The translations under genes and the position numbers were made by a program. A model generated the notes under the pieces. The model searched no databases. It was not told where the DNA came from and saw nothing but the letters and a program-made list of their open reading frames with translations. From assembly GCA_023412915.1 (NCBI GenBank), contig JAEZRE010000002.1:1-64000 (forward strand): a DNA stretch of 64,000 bases, read 5' to 3'. Below are positions 42,283 to 51,461 of this stretch, piece after piece (positions within the stretch are counted from its first letter, which is position 1; every line of letters begins with the position of its first letter). Origin of the DNA: Bacillota bacterium. Its GTDB lineage: Bacteria; Bacillota; Clostridia; Acetivibrionales; DTU013.

Positions 42283-44174
42283 TGAACCTTCTGTCGGCTG
42301 AGAAAATTTCAAAAAGCTATAGTGAAAGGGCTCTCTTCAGCCAGATATCGCTTGGTATAAATGAAGGCGAGAAAATCGGCGTCATCGGTATCAATGGCAC
42401 AGGCAAGTCCACCCTTCTGAAGGTCATCGCCGGTATCGAGACCCCGGACGAAGGCAGGATAACAATGACGAACGGTCTTAGGATAGCTTATCTGCCGCAG
42501 CTGCCGGAGTTTGAAAAAGACATGACCGTTCTGGAACATGTGTTAAACGAATTGCCCCAAACTGCCGGAGTTTCCGAGGAATATGAAGTCAAAACGATGC
42601 TTACGAAGCTTGGCGTCATTGAATTCAACGCAAAGCTCAGCACGCTTTCAGGCGGACAGAGGAAAAGAGCCGCGCTTGCCGCGGTACTCACGCATCCTTC
42701 GGATCTGCTGATACTCGATGAGCCGACCAACCACCTCGACAATGCTGCCGTCGACTGGCTCGAAAAATATCTGAACAGCCGCAGGGGCGCGCTTCTTATG
42801 GTAACGCACGACAGATATTTCCTCGACAGGGTCACAAACAGGATTATCGAGCTCGATTTCGGCAGGCTTTTCAGCTATCAGGCCAATTACAGCAGATTCG
42901 TGGAAATGAAAGCCGAGCGCGAGGAATTGGAGCAGGGATCCGAAAGAAAAAGGCAGAACCTTTACAGGCGCGAGCTTGCATGGATTCGCCGCGGAGCGCA
43001 GGCACGTTCAACCAAGCAGCAGGCAAGGATCGACAGGTTTGAAAAGCTCAAGGAGGAACAATCTCCGTCAACATACGATAACATTGAGATACAGGCCGGT
43101 TCAGCCCGCATGGGCAAAAAGACAATAGAACTCGAGCATATTGCCAAGAGCTATGGCGGCAGGGAAATCCTCAGTGATTTCAGTTACGTTCTTTCAAGAG
43201 ATGAACGGGCAGGCATAATAGGACCCAATGGCGCTGGAAAATCCACGCTGCTCAGGATAATAGCGGGAAAGCTGCAGCCTGACAGCGGAATAGCAACATT
43301 CGGCGAGACAATAAAGATAGGCCTGTTCTCTCAGGAAAGTGAAGATATGGATACGGGCAAACGCGTCATAGAGTATATACGCGACGAAGCCGAATACCTC
43401 ACGACGCCGGAAGGTGTTGTGAGCGCTTCTCAGATGCTCGAAAGATTCCTGTTTCCTCCGACGGTCCAGTGGACGCCCATATCCAAGCTTTCCGGAGGGG
43501 AAAGAAGGAGACTGTACCTGTTGCGCGTCCTGATGGGCTCACCAAATGTGCTGCTGCTCGACGAACCTACCAACGACCTCGATATTCAGACACTCACGAT
43601 TCTTGAAAACTATATCGACGACTTTCAGGGCGCTGTTGTGGCTGTATCACACGACAGGTATTTCCTGGACAGGGTTGTTGAAAAAATATTCCTGCTTCCG
43701 GGAGACGGTTCAGTAGAAAGATATGAGGGCAATTACTCATATTTCGCAGAAGCATTCAGGGATGAATCCGACGGCACGGGCGGCGGCAGCCGTGAAAAAG
43801 GCAGCCATGACAAAGGTGAAGCAACCGGGTATTCGACAGGCGGCAAAAAAGCATCCGGAGGCAATAAAGGCACCGGCGGCGCCGACGATACGAACGGAGC
43901 CGCAAAAACGTCCGGCGGTACGGAGCCCGCGAAAAGCAGGCCACTTCGTTTCTCCTACAAGGAGCAGAAAGAATTCGAGCAGATAGACGACCTTATCTCC
44001 GGTCTGGAAAACAAAATCAGCGAGACCGACAAACTTATCAACGAGGCTGCATCAGACTTCACAAAGCTCCAGGAGTTGCTTTCGGTCAAGGAACAGCTTG
44101 AAAAGCAACTAGAAGCAGCCATGGAACGCTGGGTATACCTCAACGAGCTGAATGACAGGATCAACAAACTATAA
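42282..44174 (+). CDS. ABC-F family ATPase (Uup/YfmR-like) with low-complexity linker
   Basis: 630 residues from the ATG at 42282, which overlaps the preceding stop (TGATG). Two intact ABC domains: GINGTGKST with LSGGQRKRAALA and LILDEPTNHLD, then GPNGAGKST with LSGGERRRLYLL and LLLDEPTNDLD. After domain 2 comes a ~60-residue Gly/Lys/Thr/Asp-rich segment (about residues 493-553), then a C-terminal coiled coil (KEFEQIDDLISGLENKI through LNDRINKL) like the DNA- or RNA-binding tail of Uup. It is probably a ribosome-associated factor that relieves stalled translation. It converges with the MurE-like gene with no terminator visible in the 40-base gap. Confidence 0.9.
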   Translation: MNLLSAEKISKSYSERALFSQISLGINEGEKIGVIGINGTGKSTLLKVIAGIETPDEGRITMTNGLRIAYLPQLPEFEKDMTVLEHVLNELPQTAGVSEEYEVKTMLTKLGVIEFNAKLSTLSGGQRKRAALAAVLTHPSDLLILDEPTNHLDNAAVDWLEKYLNSRRGALLMVTHDRYFLDRVTNRIIELDFGRLFSYQANYSRFVEMKAEREELEQGSERKRQNLYRRELAWIRRGAQARSTKQQARIDRFEKLKEEQSPSTYDNIEIQAGSARMGKKTIELEHIAKSYGGREILSDFSYVLSRDERAGIIGPNGAGKSTLLRIIAGKLQPDSGIATFGETIKIGLFSQESEDMDTGKRVIEYIRDEAEYLTTPEGVVSASQMLERFLFPPTVQWTPISKLSGGERRRLYLLRVLMGSPNVLLLDEPTNDLDIQTLTILENYIDDFQGAVVAVSHDRYFLDRVVEKIFLLPGDGSVERYEGNYSYFAEAFRDESDGTGGGSREKGSHDKGEATGYSTGGKKASGGNKGTGGADDTNGAAKTSGGTEPAKSRPLRFSYKEQKEFEQIDDLISGLENKISETDKLINEAASDFTKLQELLSVKEQLEKQLEAAMERWVYLNELNDRINKL

Positions 44175-44214
44175 AGCCGGCGCCACCCTCAATCCATGCC
44201 TGCTGCAATAAAGC

Positions 44215-45723
44215 CTATATCGCAGAATCCAACTCAGACAGGAATTTTTCAGTAAGCTCAACGTCGGAAGGCACCGGAATATATTCCTTGCCGTATTTCT
44301 GCCGGGTTTCATTACCCTTGCCGGTAATCAGGATCACCGTCCCGGGTTCGGACGACAATATCGATTTTCTGACCGCTTCTTCCCTGTCGTCGATCAGTTC
44401 GTAATTTTCATTATTCTGCCGTACATATTGCGCTATATCCTCGCTGATGTCCCTTGTGTTTTCAGGGCCGGGATCTTCCGCAGTAAGGTAAACCTTGTCC
44501 GAATGTATACCCGCAAGCAATCCGAGGTCTCTTCTGCGGAGCAGAGCCTTACCGCCGGGGCAGCCGAAAACCGTAACGATCTTCCTTGCGGGAAATTCAG
44601 CCCTGACGGTCTCGTAGAGCTTGGTGAAGCTTAGCTTGTTGTGCGCGTAATCGACTATGACTATACGGTCCCTGCTCTTATTCGAATAGATCTCCATTCT
44701 TCCGCTCGAACGCGCCTTTCTGAGGCCGGTGTAAATGTACTGCTCGGGTATTCGCAGTGAATAGGCGACAGCGATAGCAGCAAGCGCGTTTTCGACGTTG
44801 AAAAGACCGGGCATCGTCAGTACGAACTCTCTTTCGAACCTGTCGCATTTTACCCTGAAATGGGTATCGAAGCCTTCCTTCCTGATATTGCCTCCACAAA
44901 TATCGGCTTCTTCCCGGGCGCCGAAGGTGAGTACCTTTTCCGCCGCCCTGGAAGCTTCGATTATTTGGGGGAGCCGGTCCGAGTCGAGATTGATGCAGGC
45001 AGTTCTGCAATGGTCGAAAATGGTGAGCTTTGCAGCAAGATAATCTTCCATGTCGCTATGTTCTATAGGACTGATATGATCCTCGGAAATATTGAGAAAA
45101 ACGCCCGCGTCAAATACTATACCGTGCAGCCTGCCGTATTTCAACGCCTGGCTGGACGCTTCCATCACCATATACTGCAGGCCGCTGTTGACAGCGTTGC
45201 TGAAATGCATCTGAAGCTCCAGTGATTCTGGCGTTGTGAGGTGGGATTCCTCCCTTATCACTCCGTCGAAGGTGTCTATCGAGGAAATAATTCCGGCTTC
45301 AGGCTTTCCCTGTTCGCGCAGGTATTCGTCCAATATATATTTTATGTAATAAGCGGTCGTGGATTTTCCCTTGGTGCCGGTGATGCCGATGATTTTCAGC
45401 TTCCCGGCAGGATGGCCGTAATATATTTCCGAAACTTGCGACAAAGCTTTTTTTACATCGCTGACAAGGATGCATGGCACTGTTTTGCGATAGTCGGTCC
45501 CGCTTATGTATGCGATCGCTCCCCTTTGAATGGCAGCGTCCAGATAGGACTCCTTGAAGCCTGCACCCTTGCAGACGAACAATGTATTCTGCCCCGCCTT
45601 GTTCGAATCGTAGGCTATGCTGCCGATAAGCTTCATACCGGTTTCGCGCGTACAGTTGTGCGACAGCAGCAGCGCTTTTTCCCTCAGGTTTTCCATATAT
45701 AATTCAAGTGCGTATTTCTCCAT
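44215..45723 (-). CDS. MurE-like Mur ligase with non-standard specificity motif
   Basis: 502 residues from the ATG at 45723 (GCGAGGAAC ribosome site); the frame continues upstream to 45831 inside the previous gene. It has an N-terminal UDP-binding domain (SIAYDSNKAGQNTLFVCKG), a central ATPase with GITGTKGKSTT, LTTPES and EASSQAL, and the C-terminal ligase domain with VDYAHN and GKGNE. In MurE the loop DNPR selects diaminopimelate; here it reads EDPGPEN (residues ~413-421). It would add an amino acid to UDP-MurNAc-L-Ala-D-Glu or a similar acceptor, but the amino acid cannot be assigned. It follows the CapA-VanX gene by 47 bases on the same strand. Confidence 0.85.
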   Translation of the reverse strand: MEKYALELYMENLREKALLLSHNCTRETGMKLIGSIAYDSNKAGQNTLFVCKGAGFKESYLDAAIQRGAIAYISGTDYRKTVPCILVSDVKKALSQVSEIYYGHPAGKLKIIGITGTKGKSTTAYYIKYILDEYLREQGKPEAGIISSIDTFDGVIREESHLTTPESLELQMHFSNAVNSGLQYMVMEASSQALKYGRLHGIVFDAGVFLNISEDHISPIEHSDMEDYLAAKLTIFDHCRTACINLDSDRLPQIIEASRAAEKVLTFGAREEADICGGNIRKEGFDTHFRVKCDRFEREFVLTMPGLFNVENALAAIAVAYSLRIPEQYIYTGLRKARSSGRMEIYSNKSRDRIVIVDYAHNKLSFTKLYETVRAEFPARKIVTVFGCPGGKALLRRRDLGLLAGIHSDKVYLTAEDPGPENTRDISEDIAQYVRQNNENYELIDDREEAVRKSILSSEPGTVILITGKGNETRQKYGKEYIPVPSDVELTEKFLSELDSAI

Positions 45724-45770
45724 TTTGTTCCTCGCATTTTGTTTGGTATCGGGCTGATAAGTTCGTTCTG

Positions 45771-47567
45771 TTACGGGTAGCTTGCAAGCATGGGGTAGCT
45801 CTTGTATTCGGTGTCGTCGAAATGCCACCATTCATTAGGCAGCGGTTTAAAGCCGCTGCTCTTCATGGCATTCTCAAGTACCAGCGCATTCTTTTTCTGA
45901 GCCGCGGTGCATTTTTCATACGTCCTATAAGCCAGGGCCGTCCCATCATCAAAGTCGCTTGGCATGTCGACCTTTGCGCCGTCCAGCGTAACGAGCGTGC
46001 AGTCTACCGCGGCGCCTCTCGTATGGTTGGACGGAGCCTTCTTCGGGTCCATGAAAACAGCTTTGTTGGGCGCGTTATCGTACAGCAGCTGGTGATCCTT
46101 TTGAGACCTGTAAGCGTCCCAGACCTTTATCTTATAGCCCCGTTTCAAAAGGAGCCTGTTGGCTTTGTCAAGCTTGTCGGCCGTGCCTTTTCTAAGATAA
46201 GCCGTATCCGATTCGTATACGGGCTTACCTAATATATTGTCGGAACCGGCATATCTCAAGTCTATCCCAATATTCCCGACCAAGGCGTCCAGCCTGACCA
46301 TGTCGGTTTTTTCCGCATACGCCGCCTTTTGCTCATCACTCAGCTTCGGGGTGAAGGCCAGCTTTTCAAAAACCCTTTTGCTCTGCTCACCCGTTGCCAC
46401 GGTGGGTTGATAAACGTTCAAGTCGGGTCTGGAGGATACGGAGCAGGGCACGATATTCGGATCGGCTTCCGGCTGCAGGACCTTGTTCGAATCGAACGTG
46501 AAGGTCTGTTGGTATATCGCGGCGTCATAATCATCGGGCTTTTTGTTGCCGCCGAAGCAGAAGTTGCCGAGACTGTAGGCAATATATTTCCCCTTGTATT
46601 TTTCTATCGGCTGCAGCACGTGCGGATGGGCTCCCAATACGAGGTCCGCCCCCAGGTCTATCGAAAGGTGCGCGAGTTCGGTCTGGGTTTCATTCTGCTT
46701 GTACTGGTATTCCTTGCCCCAGTGGAAATAGACGATCACAAGGTCGCTCTCGCTCCGCAGCTTTTTAATGGTATCGCTGACATCCTTTTTGAACACGTTC
46801 ATGTCCAGCCCTTGTTCATATTCCCCGAGCTGGTTGAAGCCCGCCATACCTATTTTTATCCCGTTTACTTCCTTGTACAATACCTTTGTGTAGCCAAACC
46901 AGTCCACACCGGCGTTGTCCAGCGCCTTTCCCGTCGCATCGAAGCCCTTCTGCCCGTAATCGTAGGTATGGTTGTTCGCGAGGTCCGCGACCTCTACGCT
47001 GCCCGCCTTCAGAATATTGGCGTATTCCGGTTTTCCATTGAACCAGTAGTTATTGCCGTAATCGTACTTCTCGGCCGTCGTCTTCTCATTGCTGAGCGCC
47101 GTTTCAAGATTGGCAATCGTGAGATCGTCCTTTGACAGGATGTCTTTGACATTTGAGAAGAAATAGTTGTAATCGCCTTTTATTTTTTCGAATACATAGT
47201 CGAACGAATCCCCGTAAAGGAACCTGTGATCCTGGCCCAGCGCCACATCGCCCAGTGCGGATATGTTTACCGAAACGGCGTCCTTTACGTAATTATCCTT
47301 TGTACTGCTTTCCTCCGCAACATTGCCGACTGCCCGCAGATCGTCCGCGGTATTTGCCGGCTCGCTGTTTCCAGTCCCGTTACCCTGGCCCGTCGCAGCA
47401 GTATTATCAATAACTTCCTTATTTCCCGAACCTGATTTTCCATCGGATACGTTTGAGTATATCGTAAACGCAACAACCGCTATGACAACCACTAAAAACA
47501 ATGTTCTCGCAAACACCTTGAAATTCATTTGTAAAAAGCTCCCTTTCCTGGGTTTTGTAATGGACAT
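45771..47567 (-). CDS. CapA-type metallophosphatase fused to VanX-type D-Ala-D-Ala dipeptidase
   Basis: 598 residues. One membrane helix (~17-37) anchors it outside the cell. A Gly/Asn/Thr-rich spacer precedes a CapA/PgsA domain (~97-355) with ALGDVALGQ, ANLETALS, ADLANNHTYDYG, FHWGKEY and GAHPHVLQP. From ~410 a second enzyme starts, with the VanX pattern: AYRS (Arg487), SNHTRGAAVD (His515, Asp522) and NEWWHFDD (Glu579, His582), all spaced as in VanX. VanX cleaves free D-Ala-D-Ala, but this domain should face outward. A start at 47528 (Met14) is possible. A MurE-like gene follows it and a DD-carboxypeptidase gene diverges from it. Confidence 0.87.
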   Translation of the reverse strand: MSITKPRKGSFLQMNFKVFARTLFLVVVIAVVAFTIYSNVSDGKSGSGNKEVIDNTAATGQGNGTGNSEPANTADDLRAVGNVAEESSTKDNYVKDAVSVNISALGDVALGQDHRFLYGDSFDYVFEKIKGDYNYFFSNVKDILSKDDLTIANLETALSNEKTTAEKYDYGNNYWFNGKPEYANILKAGSVEVADLANNHTYDYGQKGFDATGKALDNAGVDWFGYTKVLYKEVNGIKIGMAGFNQLGEYEQGLDMNVFKKDVSDTIKKLRSESDLVIVYFHWGKEYQYKQNETQTELAHLSIDLGADLVLGAHPHVLQPIEKYKGKYIAYSLGNFCFGGNKKPDDYDAAIYQQTFTFDSNKVLQPEADPNIVPCSVSSRPDLNVYQPTVATGEQSKRVFEKLAFTPKLSDEQKAAYAEKTDMVRLDALVGNIGIDLRYAGSDNILGKPVYESDTAYLRKGTADKLDKANRLLLKRGYKIKVWDAYRSQKDHQLLYDNAPNKAVFMDPKKAPSNHTRGAAVDCTLVTLDGAKVDMPSDFDDGTALAYRTYEKCTAAQKKNALVLENAMKSSGFKPLPNEWWHFDDTEYKSYPMLASYP

Positions 47568-47805
47568 TTACGCCACCTGGGCGCTGATCCTACGCCGTAT
47601 GTATGCTGCAATGTTGTCCGCGGCGGCGCTCATACTGCAACTATATTGTACTACAATTATTTTTCATTCGCACGCCCTGTCCGATATTTTGGCTTTAATT
47701 TTAATAATTGCCTTTTCCCATCCGACCTTGAAGCAATAATTGAAAAATGTTAAAATACAAAAAAGGCGCAACATAAAGAATAAGGCTTACTTCAAAGGTG
47801 AACAA

Positions 47806-49290
47806 ATGAAAAAAATTCCATTTTTGTTTATATACATAATGATTTTACCCACACTTTTCTTGAATATTCAAATCCAAGCCTCGGCAAAATCCCCGGGGAT
47901 CCCCTCGGACATCCCATATATACTGATCGATTCGAAGACTGGCGCGGTGCTCGCGGAGCAGCACGCGGACGAACCGTACGGTCCGGCGAGTACTACGAAG
48001 ATAATGACCGCGATCCTCGCCCTCGAAAAAGGCGACCCAGGCAAGGAAATGACGGTTTCGGAGGCGGCGGTTGACGACATTGGCAGAGCCGGCATGAATA
48101 TTGGCATCATGGCGGGAGAAAAAGGACTTACGTTGGAAAACCTGCTGAACGTCATGCTTATCAAATCAGCCAACGAGACAGCCAATATAATCGCCGAAAA
48201 CATTGCGTCCACCCGCAGTGATTTTGTAACAATGATGAATGAGAAAGCCAGAGAGATCGGCGCCATTAATACGACCTTCAAAAATCCCTGCGGAAAGGAT
48301 ACCGAGAAGGCAGACGTCGGTCACCTCACCACGCCGCGCGATCTTGCGATGATCGCCCGTTATGCCATGACAATACCGAAGTTCAGGCAGATAGTATCGA
48401 CGGAATATTATAAGAGCATGCCCGCCACAGACAAGCACGACGACTGGGGTACGCTGCGCAATACGAATCAGTTCCTCTGGCATGACAATACCTACCCATA
48501 TACATTGAACGGAGCAGCTCACAAATACACCGTTATTGGAGTAAAAACAGGCTATACGGCGAAGGCCGGCAACAACCTTGTGACCGCCGCCGACGGCGAG
48601 GATGGCACGGAGCTGATCGCGGTAGTCTTGCATGTAATGCAGTCAAATAAAATTTATGGATACTCAAAGGAGCTTTTGAAATACGGCTTCCAAAACTTTT
48701 CCACCGTAAAGGTTTCAGAAGCGGGTCAGGTTGCCGGTTCAATACCTGTCGAAGGCGCAAAGGACGCCGGGACGCTCCTGAGCCTGATCGAAAAGGCCGG
48801 CTTCAGCTGCGTGCTTCCGATAGGGACCGATGTCAAAAGCCTCGTAACAAAGCTGGATATCCCCGAAAATATAAAGGCGCCCGTCAATAGGGGCGATATC
48901 ATAGGGACTCTGGAATACTTCAATAAAGGTATATCTCTCGGCAAGGTGGAACTGCTCGCGGCAAGTTCCGTCGAAGCCGCGCAGAAAGCCGAGGTGCAGA
49001 CCGAAGCCGGTAAAACCTCCGAAAGCGAGAAGTCCGGCTATTCCTGGTCCATACTCGGCATCCTGGTTTTTTTCAGCATCCTCGTGGCGCTCAGACCTGT
49101 TCTGCGCAGACTGTCAAGAAATCTGAAGAAACGAAAGGGCGAAGCGGTAAAACCGGATACTGCGCAAGTGCGGCAGGATACCATAGCAAAGCAGGATAAT
49201 GAGGAAGAAGAGCAGGATTACGAGAAATTGAGGCGTATCATAAAAGGAGAACTGCCGGATACCGACGGAGCACAGCAGGATACCGAATAG
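47806..49290 (+). CDS. D-alanyl-D-alanine carboxypeptidase (S11, DacA/DacF type)
   Basis: 494 residues from the ATG at 47806 with an AAAGGTG ribosome site; the upstream extension to 47740 is not used. A signal peptide (residues 1-27) is followed by the S11 catalytic domain with Ser62-x-x-Lys65 in PASTTK, SAN (121-123) and KTG (247-249). A beta-rich domain follows, then a C-terminal membrane helix (~430-450) and an unusually long charged tail (~40 residues) inside the cell. It removes the terminal D-Ala from stem peptides. It diverges from the CapA-VanX gene across a 238-base gap. Confidence 0.92.
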   Translation: MKKIPFLFIYIMILPTLFLNIQIQASAKSPGIPSDIPYILIDSKTGAVLAEQHADEPYGPASTTKIMTAILALEKGDPGKEMTVSEAAVDDIGRAGMNIGIMAGEKGLTLENLLNVMLIKSANETANIIAENIASTRSDFVTMMNEKAREIGAINTTFKNPCGKDTEKADVGHLTTPRDLAMIARYAMTIPKFRQIVSTEYYKSMPATDKHDDWGTLRNTNQFLWHDNTYPYTLNGAAHKYTVIGVKTGYTAKAGNNLVTAADGEDGTELIAVVLHVMQSNKIYGYSKELLKYGFQNFSTVKVSEAGQVAGSIPVEGAKDAGTLLSLIEKAGFSCVLPIGTDVKSLVTKLDIPENIKAPVNRGDIIGTLEYFNKGISLGKVELLAASSVEAAQKAEVQTEAGKTSESEKSGYSWSILGILVFFSILVALRPVLRRLSRNLKKRKGEAVKPDTAQVRQDTIAKQDNEEEEQDYEKLRRIIKGELPDTDGAQQDTE

Positions 49291-49465
49291 GTGCTTTTCA
49301 CTCTCCCACTTCCAATATGAGTCATTCATAAGGTCACCGTAACATTTTATGTCAACTTATCATATTCTAATAGCAGGAGGTCTCCGGCCTGCGTGGAGTC
49401 AAATCAGTAGGCTGGACATAAGACTATTTGCAAGTCCGCCCCGCAAGGCATAACACGGGCTTATG

Positions 49466-49663
49466 CTACCGCTTCAGCTTCCTGCTGAGATAGATGGCAT
49501 ACGGTATCAACCCGAGAAGAAAAATAAACTCTTTCGCCATATAGGCTACAGTGCCGTCCGAATGGAACTGTCTGGGAATCCGGTCGGGCAGAAACGGATA
49601 TGCTATTGCACAAACAGCGAGCGGAATGGCCAGGATGCAAATACTTTTTAGATTTTTTTTCAT
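49466..49663 (-). CDS. Small membrane protein, DUF1648-like
   Basis: 65 residues with two hydrophobic stretches (~7-24 and ~44-58). IAYPFLPDRIPRQFHSDGTVAYMAKEF matches the LPDxIPxHFxxxGxxD pattern of DUF1648. The full family is often fused to SdpI-like proteins; this one is the short form. An AAGAAGG site precedes the ATG. It lies after the flippase gene on the same strand. Function unknown. The gap 49291-49465 contains only a small inverted repeat (GCATAA/TTATGC near 49450-49475). Confidence 0.65.
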   Translation of the reverse strand: MKKNLKSICILAIPLAVCAIAYPFLPDRIPRQFHSDGTVAYMAKEFIFLLGLIPYAIYLSRKLKR

Positions 49664-49739
49664 AATTTAACCTTCTTTAATATTTTTTAATAAGGAACCG
49701 GAGGAATCACATCTGGTATGATTCGATCGGGCGGCTATA

Positions 49740-51452
49740 TCAGCCCGATACCTTTGTGTCCGAAAGGAAGCGGCGCATATACGGCAATTTGGCCGTGTAC
49801 CGCAATATCAGATTCCCCTTCGGAAGATTCCTGATCTCCTGCGCCGTTATCCCCTTTGCGATTATCATGAGAAGATAATATACCACGCAGCCTGCGGCGA
49901 CCGCGAAGCCCGAACATATAAGGCTTTGCAGGAATACCGACCTGACAGCCCTTTCTATAAGCAGAAAAGCTCCATTGTATACCAGTAAAACGGAAAGGCC
50001 CATTATGATGGAAATGCTGAACGGCCTGTTGAACAACTTTTTCACATCGAGCCTTACATCTGTCAGGCTTTTAATCGATCTGTAATTCATGATGGCGGCG
50101 AAGGTGTAACAAACCGCGCTGCCAACGATGGCTCCCTTGATGTTGACCGATTTGATGGGGATCAGAGTGTAATTCACGATTATTTTCATTATAAGACCTG
50201 CAACGAGATGAAGCGTAGGGATATAGGTCTTGCCTATACCCTGCAGTATCGCCGTCTGTATTGAAACAAGCGAAATCAGCACGAGGACCCACGAGCCCAT
50301 TGCAAGCAGCTCCCAGCCCTTCGGCGCCGTCGGGAAAAGTATGTATACGATCGGCTTGGCCAGTATAGTCATTCCGACCGCCGAGGGTACGGAAATCATC
50401 AATATCGTCTTAATGCTTTTCGAAATCCTGCGTCCAAGCAATACGGCATCATTTACCGCGGATGCCTGCGATATCGAAGGAACGATAGTCGTTGCAAGCG
50501 CTGTGGCGAGTGTTACGGGGATGAACAGGATCTTCAGGTATTTGGTAGAAAAAATGCCGTACATCGCGCTTGCATCGACCGCGCTGAAGCCTCCGGCCAT
50601 AAGCCGTGTCTTCATGAAGGTGAGATCGATTATGTTGGCGACATATATGGCGGCGGAGCCCAGTGTTATCGGTACTGCGTACTGTAGTATCTTTCTTATT
50701 ATTTTTTTCGTCGTATATTTGAAACGGGCATCCCCCTCCGATTGTGCAACCTCGGCCAGTATGTCCGGCTTGTGCCTGAAATAGGTCCTGCACAGGTAGA
50801 GAGCGCTCGCAAGAGCGCCGAGCGAAGTGCCCACCGTTCCTCCGGCAGCCGCAAATTTTACGGCGGTAAGATTTATCCCTACGCTGTCCGTGACGCCGTG
50901 ACCTATCGCGTAAGCCCTGCCGTATCGGTACATGAGCCATGCAAAAAGTATAGTCAACGCCGAGTTGACAGCCTGCTCGATTATCTGCGAAACGCTGGTC
51001 GGAACCATGTTCGAACGTCCCTGAAAATAACCTCTGAAAGCCGAGGAAACCGCCGTGAACAACAGCGTTGGCGACAGTGCAAGTATCGTAAGGTAAGATT
51101 CCGGATACCTGATCATTTCCGAGAACGGCCCCGCAAAAGCGGCTATGATGATGCTGGCCAGCGTTCCTATCGTTATCATCAGCGTCGCGGTGATCTTCAA
51201 AGTCCGGTAGGAGGCTTCATATAAGGAATTGGCCATCTGCTCGGATATAAGTTTCGATATGGCTACGGGGATACCTGCAGTCGTTATGACGAACACAAGC
51301 TGGTAAATCGTATAGCCGGCATTGTAAATGCCATTTCCCACATCGCCGAGTATCAGCGTAACTATTGGTACGTAAAGAACGCCGAGGAGCTTGTTTATGA
51401 TGCTCGCGGCACTTAATATCGTGAAACCCTTTACTTCAGACTGTTTATCCAC
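49740..51452 (-). CDS. MurJ/SpoVB-type lipid II flippase-like protein
   Basis: 570 residues with about 14 membrane segments, of the MOP exporter superfamily. The start is GTG. The N-terminal half (GFTILSAASIINKLLGVLYVPIVTLILGDVGNGIYNAGYTIYQLV) matches the putative polysaccharide flippases of Firmicutes (YtgP/MurJ-like). It should move a lipid-linked wall precursor across the membrane. It follows a FemAB transferase gene by nine bases and an ATP-grasp gene, so a modified lipid II is a plausible substrate. It differs clearly from the shorter SpoVB protein at 15.4 kb. Confidence 0.85.
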   Translation of the reverse strand: MDKQSEVKGFTILSAASIINKLLGVLYVPIVTLILGDVGNGIYNAGYTIYQLVFVITTAGIPVAISKLISEQMANSLYEASYRTLKITATLMITIGTLASIIIAAFAGPFSEMIRYPESYLTILALSPTLLFTAVSSAFRGYFQGRSNMVPTSVSQIIEQAVNSALTILFAWLMYRYGRAYAIGHGVTDSVGINLTAVKFAAAGGTVGTSLGALASALYLCRTYFRHKPDILAEVAQSEGDARFKYTTKKIIRKILQYAVPITLGSAAIYVANIIDLTFMKTRLMAGGFSAVDASAMYGIFSTKYLKILFIPVTLATALATTIVPSISQASAVNDAVLLGRRISKSIKTILMISVPSAVGMTILAKPIVYILFPTAPKGWELLAMGSWVLVLISLVSIQTAILQGIGKTYIPTLHLVAGLIMKIIVNYTLIPIKSVNIKGAIVGSAVCYTFAAIMNYRSIKSLTDVRLDVKKLFNRPFSISIIMGLSVLLVYNGAFLLIERAVRSVFLQSLICSGFAVAAGCVVYYLLMIIAKGITAQEIRNLPKGNLILRYTAKLPYMRRFLSDTKVSG

Positions 51453-51461
51453 GTCTTTCTC

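Noticed and set aside
45724..45831. N-terminal extension of the MurE-like protein
   Set aside because: The extra 36 residues overlap the end of the CapA-VanX gene and are unlike Mur ligases. The ATG at 45723 has a proper ribosome site.
46329..47135. 268-codon plus-strand open frame
   Set aside because: It is antisense to the CapA part of the CapA-VanX gene, whose motifs are clear.
49380..49400. GCAGG/CCTGC inverted repeat after the carboxypeptidase gene considered as a terminator
   Set aside because: The stem is only five base pairs and no T run follows.
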